64,000 bases of DNA from DASXMT01 sp963812965 (lineage in GTDB: Bacteria; Actinomycetota; Acidimicrobiia; Acidimicrobiales; RAAP-2). This document shows, one piece after another, positions 37,431 to 44,239 of this stretch; the first letter of the stretch is position 1, and each line of letters starts with the position of its first letter. The notes below the pieces were generated by a model. The model did no database searches and was not told the origin of the DNA. It saw only the letters and a program-made list of their open reading frames with translations. The stretch is taken from assembly GCA_963812965.1 (NCBI GenBank), contig CAWEXG010000003.1, forward strand, positions 62,001 through 126,000. Direction: 5' to 3'. A program made the translations under genes and the position numbers.

Positions 37431-38007
37431 CGACCGTTGGAGCGTTGGCACGATGGCGATCCGCCACCACGTCGTCGATGGCGGCGCCCAGCCAACCGAG
37501 TGACTCCAGCAGCTGCCCCCCATCGGGCGTCCTGGCACACAGGTCGTCGATCTGCCGGACCATCGCCGTCTCGGCTCGACCGAGGATGACCTCGCCCTCG
37601 CCGGTCAGATGCAACGCAGCGGCACGATGGTCGCCAGCAACGTCAGAGCGGACCAGAAGGCCCCGTTGGCATAGGGACTCCACCGCAGCGCTCACCGTCG
37701 GTTTGCCGATGGCCAGGCGTGCCGCCACGCGGGAGGCACGTTCGTCGCCTGAGGCGATGGCCGACAGCACCCGGTAGTGGGCAAGGCTCAGCTCACCCGA
37801 GGCACGTTCGAGCACCCGCGACACCCGTGCCAGTGCCCGCACCGCCTCCAACGCGCGCGCTCGCTCGCTCGGCACTGTCCGAGTCGGCCCCGTCTCGGTC
37901 GACACGCTCTCGGTCGACACGCTCTCGGTCGACGCCCTCCCGGTCGACGCCCTTGCGGCCGAGATCGCGCCAGTAGACGCCGCCGTACTCGGCTCGGCGC
38001 TGCTCAT
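37417..38007 (-). CDS. MarR-family regulator
   Basis: 196 residues. The first 50 are a low-complexity Ser/Thr/Glu stretch (STESVSTESVSTETG) from a 15-bp DNA repeat near 37889-37950 and are not part of the usual fold. The winged helix has LSLAHYRVLSAIASGDERASRVAARLAIGKPTVSAAVESLCQRGLLVRS and the DHRAAALHLT wing. It overlaps the start of the ABC exporter gene and very likely controls it. A candidate operator is at 38068-38082. A start further downstream, removing the repeat, is possible. Confidence 0.85.
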   Translation of the reverse strand: MSSAEPSTAASTGAISAARASTGRASTESVSTESVSTETGPTRTVPSERARALEAVRALARVSRVLERASGELSLAHYRVLSAIASGDERASRVAARLAIGKPTVSAAVESLCQRGLLVRSDVAGDHRAAALHLTGEGEVILGRAETAMVRQIDDLCARTPDGGQLLESLGWLGAAIDDVVADRHRANAPTVDEHS

Positions 38008-38067
38008 CTCACCGGCTCCATCAGGGGTCCACGATCAGAGGGTCCACGCCGTCATGATAGCGAGATA

Positions 38068-38082
38068 GTTCGTCTACCGAAC
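38068..38082. promoter_or_regulatory. Candidate MarR operator
   Basis: GTTCG-TCTAC-CGAAC, a perfect inverted repeat with 5-base arms and 5-base spacer, 61 bases upstream of the MarR start. Size, position and symmetry fit an autoregulatory MarR site; binding is inferred. Confidence 0.45.
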
Positions 38083-38149
38083 CATCCGACCGACACTGCT
38101 CGGTCGCTCGTCGGCCCGAGACCGATGGCCGCAGCAAGCCGTATAGGGA

Positions 38150-38167
38150 ATGGTACTCTCATACCAT
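38150..38167. promoter_or_regulatory. Candidate VapB operator overlapping the vapB start codon
   Basis: ATGGTA-CTCTCA-TACCAT: perfect 6-base arms with a 6-base spacer. The right arm includes the first two bases of the vapB ATG. A TATAGG box lies just upstream (38142-38147), so the transcript would start within the palindrome and have almost no leader. Confidence 0.5.
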
Positions 38168-38402
38168 GAAAGCAACCATTGATAAGGCGGGAAGGTTGGT
38201 TATTCCAAAACCATTACGTGACCATCTTGGGCTGCTCCCTGGTGAGGTGGAGGTGGCCCCGGACGGAACCGGCATCCACATCGAACCCATCGCCAACGAT
38301 GAGCTCAGCGAGGAGGAAGGGGGGCGTCTCGTCATCGGTGCAACCGGCAGCCGTGTTGACGACGACCTCGTGCGTGCCATACGCCACACCGAGCAGCGAT
38401 GA
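38166..38402 (+). CDS. vapB: AbrB/SpoVT-type antitoxin (VapB)
   Basis: 78 residues. The N-terminal swapped-hairpin AbrB domain is KATIDKAGRLVIPKPLRDHLG, with LLPGEVEVAPDGTGIHIEP following. The C-terminal half is acidic and likely wraps the toxin. No Shine-Dalgarno sequence is visible, and the ATG lies in a palindrome that may be its own operator. The stop overlaps the start of the PIN toxin gene (ATGA), standard for a type II module. Confidence 0.9.
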   Translation: MKATIDKAGRLVIPKPLRDHLGLLPGEVEVAPDGTGIHIEPIANDELSEEEGGRLVIGATGSRVDDDLVRAIRHTEQR

Positions 38403-38815
38403 CGGCTACGGACCTGCTCGTCGACACCAGCGTTGCCGTGGCTCTCGTCGTCGCTGATCACGAGCATCACCGGGCAACCGTCGACGCAGTAGGTGGCCGC
38501 CGGGTCGGGCTCGCCGGCCACGCCGCTTTCGAGACGTTCTCGGTCCTGACCCGTCTTCCACCACCCCTACGCCGCACGCCACGCGCCGTCGACCAGATGC
38601 TGGCTCAGGGTTTTCCCGCATCGCGCTTCCTTGACGCCGCATCGGCACAAGACCTTCTCGGTCGGCTCTGGCAGCTCGGCATCGCTGGAGGAGCCGTGTA
38701 CGACGCGTTGGTGGGTGCTGTCGCCGTTCAGCACCGGCTCCCGTTGGCTACCCGTGATCGACGGGCGATCAGCACGTACCGGGCGCTCGATGTTGATATC
38801 GAGATGTTGGCGTAG
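38399..38815 (+). CDS. vapC: PIN-domain ribonuclease toxin (VapC)
   Basis: 138 residues. The PIN acidic residues are visible: DLLVDTSVAVAL (Asp 9), HAAFETFSVLTRLP (Glu), AVYDALVGAVAVQ (Asp) and PLATRDRRAI (Asp). VapC toxins cut tRNA or rRNA with magnesium. It is coupled to vapB by a 4-base overlap. The catalytic set appears intact, so an active toxin is expected; the target RNA is unknown. Confidence 0.9.
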   Translation: MTATDLLVDTSVAVALVVADHEHHRATVDAVGGRRVGLAGHAAFETFSVLTRLPPPLRRTPRAVDQMLAQGFPASRFLDAASAQDLLGRLWQLGIAGGAVYDALVGAVAVQHRLPLATRDRRAISTYRALDVDIEMLA

Positions 38816-38863
38816 ATCGCCCCGACGTCACCGCTGGCCCGCAGCAGGGGGGCGGACGCCCGG

Positions 38864-40480
38864 TCAGCCCTCCTCGACAATGCTCAACGCTCCGGTCGGG
38901 CAGTAGCGCACCGCCGCCTCGACCTGTTGACGCTGTGCATCGGATGGCTTGGCGTCCAGAACCGTCACGTGCTGGCCCTTCTCCACCCTGAAGACGTCCG
39001 GGGCCTCCGACTGGCACACAGCGTGTCCCTGACACAGGTCGTCGTCGACAGCGACGGACCACGACGTCGCCACACCATCGACCCCACTCTCGGCTGCTGC
39101 ACCGACAACAGAGGCAGCACCAGTGGACGACGACGAACGCCGTCGGTAACGAGCAATACAAGGCTGCGCCAACTGGACCACCATCTTCGAATGGTCGTTG
39201 CGGTACGAGTCGAGCGGTTGACCCGCCTCGAACTCCCAACCGTGAAGAAGAGTGAGGAAGATGGCCTTGAGCTGCATGAGTGCGAACGCAGCGCCGACGC
39301 ACCGGTGGCGACCGGCGCCGAAGGGAATCCAGCTCCACGGGTTCTCCGTGTCCTCGTGGCGGGGGTCGAGGTAACGGCTCGGATCGAACTCGTCACGATC
39401 CGGGAATGCCTCCGGCAAGCGGTTCGACACGGTGATCGACGCACCGACCATCTGACCCGGCTCGATCCGATGGCCACCGACTTCGAGCGACTCCTTCGCC
39501 ACCCGCAGCAAGATGATCAACGGCGGATGGAGACGCAACGCCTCTTTGATAGCCGACTCGAGACGTGGGATCTCCCGGAGAGCCTGATAGCTCACGCTCC
39601 CCCCGTCGGCCATCAAGGCATCGACCTCGGCAACGACCGCCGCCATCTCGTCCGGATGCCGCAGGAGCTCGATGAGCGTCCATGCTGCCGTGCCCGACGT
39701 GGTGTGGTGGCCGGCGAACATCATCGAGATGAACATGCCGGTGATCTCGTCAGCGGAGAACCGGAGCTCACCGTCCGGTTCCTTGATCGACATCAGGATG
39801 TCGAGCATGTCCCGGTCGTCGTCGCTCGGACCGGGTTGAACTACTCGATCGTGCATGATCGCCTGCACCAGCTCGACCAGGCCGATACGGGCAGCGTCAC
39901 GACGCCGGAAGCTCTCGATGTCGGCGTAGGGATCGACGTAGGCGATGGCGTCGGTGCCCTGCTCCAGGTCGTGGTAGAGACGGGCAAAGCGTGCGTCGAG
40001 CGCTTCACGGAACCTGGGACCGATCAAACACGCCGACGAGGTGTAGATCGTCAGCTCGGCGAACCAGTCGAGCAGGTCGATCTCGCCCCCGGTATCGGCC
40101 CAGTCGGCAACCATCCGGTCCACCTCACCAGTGATCGTCGTGGCGTGGCCGCGGATGAACTTGTCCCGGAGCGCCTGGTTGTGGAGCATCTCACGCCGAC
40201 GTTCCGGTGGTGCGTCGAACACCACGCCTTCGCCGAAGATCGGCGTCATGAAGGGATAGGCCTCGCCCTGGTCGAGCGCGTCGTCGGTAGCCCGGAAGAA
40301 CCACTCGTTGGCCTCCGGTCCCGAGACGAGCACCACGTCGCGCTGACCCAGCTGAAACCGTCCGACGTCACCGCACTCGTCTCGGACCCGCTGCATCAGT
40401 CCAATCGGGTCCCGTCGCAGCTCCTCGAGGTGCCCCGTGTCTCGATCGGCGCCGCTCAACATCTTCACGGTGGTCTCCAC
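38864..40480 (-). CDS. cyp51: CYP51 sterol 14-alpha-demethylase fused to a [3Fe-4S] ferredoxin
   Basis: 538 residues. Residues 1-440 follow Mycobacterium tuberculosis CYP51 closely as recalled: LEELRRDPIGLMQRVRDECG, YPFMTPIFGEGVVFDAPPER, the I-helix MFAGHHTTSGTAAWTLIEL, ExxR in KEALRLHPPLIIL, and the heme loop FGAGRHRCVGAAFALMQLKA with the Cys ligand near residue 393. A Ser/Ala linker of about 35 residues joins a ferredoxin of about 65 residues with CQGHAVC (about 481-487, His at the variable position) and YCPTGAL, as in P450-linked [3Fe-4S] ferredoxins. In mycobacteria the ferredoxin is a separate neighbouring gene; a CYP51-ferredoxin fusion is known in Methylococcus. The fused protein would receive electrons from a ferredoxin reductase. 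It is divergent from a TetR gene. Confidence 0.93.
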   Translation of the reverse strand: METTVKMLSGADRDTGHLEELRRDPIGLMQRVRDECGDVGRFQLGQRDVVLVSGPEANEWFFRATDDALDQGEAYPFMTPIFGEGVVFDAPPERRREMLHNQALRDKFIRGHATTITGEVDRMVADWADTGGEIDLLDWFAELTIYTSSACLIGPRFREALDARFARLYHDLEQGTDAIAYVDPYADIESFRRRDAARIGLVELVQAIMHDRVVQPGPSDDDRDMLDILMSIKEPDGELRFSADEITGMFISMMFAGHHTTSGTAAWTLIELLRHPDEMAAVVAEVDALMADGGSVSYQALREIPRLESAIKEALRLHPPLIILLRVAKESLEVGGHRIEPGQMVGASITVSNRLPEAFPDRDEFDPSRYLDPRHEDTENPWSWIPFGAGRHRCVGAAFALMQLKAIFLTLLHGWEFEAGQPLDSYRNDHSKMVVQLAQPCIARYRRRSSSSTGAASVVGAAAESGVDGVATSWSVAVDDDLCQGHAVCQSEAPDVFRVEKGQHVTVLDAKPSDAQRQQVEAAVRYCPTGALSIVEEG

Positions 40481-40650
40481 GAGTTGGGCCTCCAGCAGTG
40501 TGTCGGTCGAGAGTCTGTCGGTCGAAGTCTGTCTTGGTCAGGCACCCGTAGTGGTCAGGACCCTGTTCTCATCGGGATCCTGCGTCGGTCGCCAGCCCGG
40601 TCTGTTCCTCTGGCACCCCTTCCTCTGTTAGATTGCCATGTGTAAGAAAT

Positions 40651-40673
40651 AGTGTCAACCAAAGGCTGACGCT
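40651..40673. promoter_or_regulatory. Candidate TetR operator between cyp51 and the tetR gene
   Basis: AGTGTCA at 40651-40657 and TGACGCT at 40667-40673 form an inverted repeat (6 of 7 positions) with a 9-base centre, in the 241-base gap between the divergent cyp51 and TetR genes. Confidence 0.4.
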
Positions 40674-40721
40674 CTCGGCAATAGGCGCTCAACCTCTGGA
40701 CCGGAGGAGACGGCAACCACC

Positions 40722-41345
40722 ATGACCAGCGACGTGAGCACGCAGAACGAGGAATCCCTGGAATCCCTCGAGAACGTGCCTGTGCGCACCACCAGACAGT
40801 GGCTGAGCAAGCGCCAGAGCGCCACCGTGGCCACGTTGCTCGATGCCGGCCTCGACCAGCTACGGGAGCACGGCTACGAGCAGTTGACCGTCCGCGCTGT
40901 GGCCGGACGAGCCGGAGTCACGCACACCACCGCGTACTCGTACTTCTCGTCCAAAGGTCACCTCGTCGCCGAGATGCTCTGGTGGCGGCTCCGAGCCGTG
41001 CCGGTGCCCATCACCGATCAGTCCATGCCGCTGACCACCAGGATCACCGAGGCCCTACGCGGCCCGGGGCTGGTCCTGGGTGACGATCCTGCCCTGGCCC
41101 AGGCTGCGCTCGCAGCCCTGCTCACCGAAGACCCCGATGTGAGCCGCCTCCGTGACACCATCGGTGCAGACCTGACCCATCGCATCGAGTCCGCACTCGG
41201 TAGCGACGCCGATCCCGAGCTGACCGAGGCGCTCCTCTTGGCGTTCAGTGGCGCCATGCTTCAGGCAGGTATGGGCTACTTCGACTTCGCCGGCGTGGTC
41301 CGGCGCATGACTTCGGTAGCCCGCTTGCTCGACCGATCACGGTGA
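40722..41345 (+). CDS. TetR-family regulator divergent from cyp51
   Basis: 207 residues from an ATG with GGAGGAG about 12 bases upstream. The HTH is LDAGLDQLREHGYEQLTVRAVAGRAGVTHTTAYSYFSSKGHLVAEML. The helical ligand domain shows no known signature. Divergent placement next to cyp51, with a palindrome in the shared gap, suggests it represses cyp51 and itself. Mycobacterial cyp51 loci also carry a TetR regulator nearby. It is not of the capped type seen at 29.9-33.2 kb. Confidence 0.87.
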   Translation: MTSDVSTQNEESLESLENVPVRTTRQWLSKRQSATVATLLDAGLDQLREHGYEQLTVRAVAGRAGVTHTTAYSYFSSKGHLVAEMLWWRLRAVPVPITDQSMPLTTRITEALRGPGLVLGDDPALAQAALAALLTEDPDVSRLRDTIGADLTHRIESALGSDADPELTEALLLAFSGAMLQAGMGYFDFAGVVRRMTSVARLLDRSR

Positions 41346-41354
41346 CCACGGCAC

Positions 41355-41395
41355 GGTCGAGGTCGAGGTCGAGGTCGAGGTCGAGGTCGAGGTCG
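41355..41395. repeat. Hexanucleotide repeat (GGTCGA), about 7 copies
   Basis: 41 bases of perfect GGTCGA units in the short gap between the convergent TetR gene and the following minus-strand gene, ending two bases before that gene's stop codon. Confidence 0.9.
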
Positions 41396-41396
41396 C

Positions 41397-42659
41397 TCAG
41401 CCTCGGCGAATCTCCACCGGCGTTCCACGGTCCTCGAAGACGAAGTCGGCACCGGTGCTGAAACGAGTCAAGACAACCTCGTTCGCAACCGGCGCCTCGG
41501 TATCCCCCAGCACTACTTCGACCGCTAGCCCACTTCCGTCGTCCGAGAGAGCCTCACACCGGAACCGCCTATCCAACGCCTGGACGATGGCGTCCAATGG
41601 CTCCAGATGATCAGCGCTGAGCATCACCGGCCACGCCCCGTCGACCGTTGCATCGGTGTCACGTCCCAACCGGACGATCAACCTGTCGGAGAGCTCCACC
41701 TCACACCCGACGTAGGCAGAGGGCAGGAGGTCGGGGTGGAGCGCGACTACCTGGGCCACGTCGTCGAGGCCACCGCCGAGGTTCAGTGCGGTCCGGAGCC
41801 GCTCGGCCGTCAACCCGGCGACGCCCGTGAACTGCTTCCGGGCGAATGCGATCGCCGCCTCGTCGCTCTCCACCCTGGCCCTCACAGCGGCAATGAACGA
41901 GAGGGCCAGGAGATGCCCCTGCAGGCAGGCCTCTTCGGCGATGCGCAGGAGCGCCGATCGAGACCATTCGGAGAACTGCAGATCAGCAAGGAGCGGGCCG
42001 CTGTACTCGTGACGGCCGGGACCATCGGGCTCGATTGCAGAGAGCTTCGCTGTGGCGGCCCGGGTCTTGGCCATAGCCTTCGCTTCAGTAGGTATGGGCA
42101 AGGGGTCGTGGTCGTCGGCGATCGTCACCATCCAGTGACAGTTCGGCATACGGTCCGCTGGCACGCGTGGCGGTCGGTGGATCGGACGAACCTGCGCTCG
42201 GGCGTTGGTGGCGATAGCCGTGGCGTCGAAGGTCGGATCCTCGATGTCGTGGCACATGGCTACCACGTACTCAGGACCCATCGGCTCTACATCCATCAGT
42301 GCACCGCAGTGGTCCAACCAGAACTCGCCGTAGTCGTGGTCGACGACGCGGTATCGGAAGTCCATGAACTGTGGCGGTGCCCCGATGTCGAGCTGCAACC
42401 CCTTGAAGATGGTCTCTACCGAGTCACCCTCGAAGCCGAGCGCCTGCTGCATGCGCTTCGTGTAGACGGGGCTGGCACCCTTCCACTCTTCGATGGCGAT
42501 GTCGCGCATCACATCACGGCCGAACGCACCGATCACGTGTGGCATCCCCGCACGGTCGATCAGATGACCAGCCAAGAGGTACTCGGGAACGAGGAGCGCC
42601 AACTCCTCTCTTGTCCGCTCCGCCAGCCCTGCACCCGACGCCATCGCCTCCCCTTCCAC
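41397..42659 (-). CDS. Conserved protein of unknown function near cyp51
   Basis: 420 residues from a GTG at 42659; an ATG at 42644 is an alternative. No named family is recognised. Striking motifs are FMDFRYRVVDHDYGEFWLDHCGALMDVEPMG and VVAMCHDIEDPTFDATAIATN, with clustered His, Cys, Asp and Glu residues that look like a metal or active site, followed by RPIHRPPRVPADRMPNCHW. The C-terminal half is helical, then alpha/beta. No signal peptide or membrane helix is seen. I have the impression that similar proteins occur in mycobacteria near P450 and lipid genes, but I cannot name one. It converges on the TetR gene. Confidence 0.7.
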   Translation of the reverse strand: MEGEAMASGAGLAERTREELALLVPEYLLAGHLIDRAGMPHVIGAFGRDVMRDIAIEEWKGASPVYTKRMQQALGFEGDSVETIFKGLQLDIGAPPQFMDFRYRVVDHDYGEFWLDHCGALMDVEPMGPEYVVAMCHDIEDPTFDATAIATNARAQVRPIHRPPRVPADRMPNCHWMVTIADDHDPLPIPTEAKAMAKTRAATAKLSAIEPDGPGRHEYSGPLLADLQFSEWSRSALLRIAEEACLQGHLLALSFIAAVRARVESDEAAIAFARKQFTGVAGLTAERLRTALNLGGGLDDVAQVVALHPDLLPSAYVGCEVELSDRLIVRLGRDTDATVDGAWPVMLSADHLEPLDAIVQALDRRFRCEALSDDGSGLAVEVVLGDTEAPVANEVVLTRFSTGADFVFEDRGTPVEIRRG

Positions 42660-42775
42660 TGAAGCCCCCAGCTTGCCACCCGTAAGAGGGCCCGGCGGTA
42701 GCCACTGGTCTGGTCATGCGTCGGTCTCCGGATCGACACGACCCGGTCTGAGCGTCAGTCCCGACAGCTCGTCGA

Positions 42776-43153
42776 TCAGCGCCGTCGGGATTGCTCCTCG
42801 ATGACGGACTGCAGCACCACCGCACCCGAGTGCTCCACGTCACGAGTGGCGGTGAGCAGCACGAGCCGCCCACTGGCAGCGATGTGGCGGAGGCGGTCGA
42901 GCGACTCGACAGCCGGGTGCTCTCGAAGCTCGCGTCGGTAGCGGTGCGAGAACTCAGTGAAGCGATCCGGGTCGTGCCCGTACCAGCGTCGCAGCTCACT
43001 GCTCGGCGCCACGCTCTTGGCCCACTCGTCGTAGTCGAGGGCTTCCTTGGTGACACCACGGGGCCACAGCCGGTCGACAAGGACCCGATGGTCACCAGGC
43101 ACTCGACTGGTGTCCTCGTACACCCGCACCACCTCCACCCGTCCCCCAGTCAT
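42776..43153 (-). CDS. DUF488-family protein
   Basis: 125 residues, the family's usual length. VLVDRLWPRGVTKEALDYDEWAKSVAPSSELRRWYGHDPDRFTEF and YRRELREHP are the diagnostic motifs. DUF488 proteins are small, soluble and of unproven function; the conserved Arg, Trp and His residues suggest a catalytic or nucleic-acid role. It stands alone on the minus strand after a gap of about 116 bases. Confidence 0.87.
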   Translation of the reverse strand: MTGGRVEVVRVYEDTSRVPGDHRVLVDRLWPRGVTKEALDYDEWAKSVAPSSELRRWYGHDPDRFTEFSHRYRRELREHPAVESLDRLRHIAASGRLVLLTATRDVEHSGAVVLQSVIEEQSRRR

Positions 43154-43476
43154 GGAGACCTCCTCATATCAGCCCCCATGATCATCGCAGTGTGACGGGC
43201 GGCCCCGGGTAAGGACCGTTCTCCGGATCGGTTGCAGCCCCGAACGCTCCTCCCCCTGAGATCAGGAGCAGAGACTGCGTGGTCCCCCGTCCGGGGTTAG
43301 GGGGCGGGGGAGCACGCACTGTTGGCCAGTTCCCAGGCTGGTCGAGCTGGGTTCCTGTGGCGATCTGTTGTTGTTCTGTTGGCAGTGCTGGCCATCCGGC
43401 CCGCTGTCCCTGGGGGCCGAAACGAGCACCCAGGAACAACGAACCGCACGTCCGTCCTTCGTGGTTCTGACGCTCC
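43154..43476. other. Gap with no recognisable gene
   Basis: 323 bases between the DUF488 start and the stop of the surface-repeat fragment. Open frames here are short and read like shadows. It includes GC-rich runs (43275-43315) that could form hairpins, but no defined terminator or RNA gene is seen. Confidence 0.4.
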
Positions 43477-43740
43477 TTACGGTGTGATAGCGACCACCGG
43501 GGCGGTGAAGTTGCCCGCCCCTGAGCCGTTGAATGGGGCGTTCCCGAAGGTGAAAATGCCGCCGTCCTTGGTGACCAACCAGTAGCCGTTGCCATCGGGC
43601 GTTGCTGCCATGCCGACCACGGGGGCGTTCAGTGACTGTCCGCCCTCTGAGCCGTAGAAAGCGGCGTTTCCGAAGGTAGACACGGCTCCGTTCGAGGCCA
43701 CCAGGCGGTAGCCGGTGCGGGTGGTCCTTAGTATATGCAA
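43477..43740 (-). pseudogene. Truncated 3' fragment of a surface-repeat gene
   Basis: About 85 residues with two units of the same repeat as the protein at 27321-29558: GYRLVASNGAVSTFGNAAFYGSEGG and GYWLVTKDGGIFTFGNAPF, ending APVVAITP and a stop. There is no signal peptide or natural start; the reading begins abruptly about 10 bases from the start of the divergent MarR gene. It looks like the remaining 3' end of a paralogue cut off when the MarR-ClC segment arrived or by a deletion. Confidence 0.75.
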
Positions 43741-43750
43741 TCATTAGTGA

Positions 43751-44239
43751 ATGAACCCAAGTCGGCTTGCCCACCCGCCGGACAGTGACTCGGTCCTCGA
43801 TGCCGTCCTCACGGCCAGCCGGGTCCTGGTGGCGATGGCCGCTCGCTCGTTGGCCGATACCGGCGAGGAGGTGACGCTGACCCAGTACCGATCGCTGGTG
43901 GTCCTGGCCTCCCGTGGCCCCCAGGGCGTGGCGTCGTTGGCCGAGGCGGTGGCCGTCACCCCACCGACCGCCTCACGGTTGGTCGACCGGCTGGTGCGCA
44001 AGGGCCTGGTTCGCCGTCGGGCCGACCAGCACGACCGGCGTCAGGTCCGGATCGGACTGACCGAGGCCGGGCGGGCCCTGGTCGACCAGGTCACCGAGCG
44101 TCGGCGAGCCGAGATGACCGAACTGCTGACGTCGATCCCGCTCGAGATCAAAGAGCCGATGGCCGACGGGCTCCGGCTGCTGGCCGAGGCGGCCGGGGAG
44201 GTGCCCGAGCAGGACTGGAGCGCCGGATGGGACCTGTGA
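43751..44239 (+). CDS. MarR-family regulator upstream of a ClC transporter
   Basis: 162 residues. The winged helix reads VTLTQYRSLVVLASRGPQGVASLAEAVAVTPPTASRLVDRLVRKGLVRR with the DRRQVRIGLTEAG wing. It overlaps the next gene by 13 bases and is surely co-transcribed with it. The local sequence favours GGCC-rich codons more strongly than neighbouring genes. A regulator of ion or acid stress is a reasonable inference from the linked ClC gene. Confidence 0.88.
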   Translation: MNPSRLAHPPDSDSVLDAVLTASRVLVAMAARSLADTGEEVTLTQYRSLVVLASRGPQGVASLAEAVAVTPPTASRLVDRLVRKGLVRRRADQHDRRQVRIGLTEAGRALVDQVTERRRAEMTELLTSIPLEIKEPMADGLRLLAEAAGEVPEQDWSAGWDL

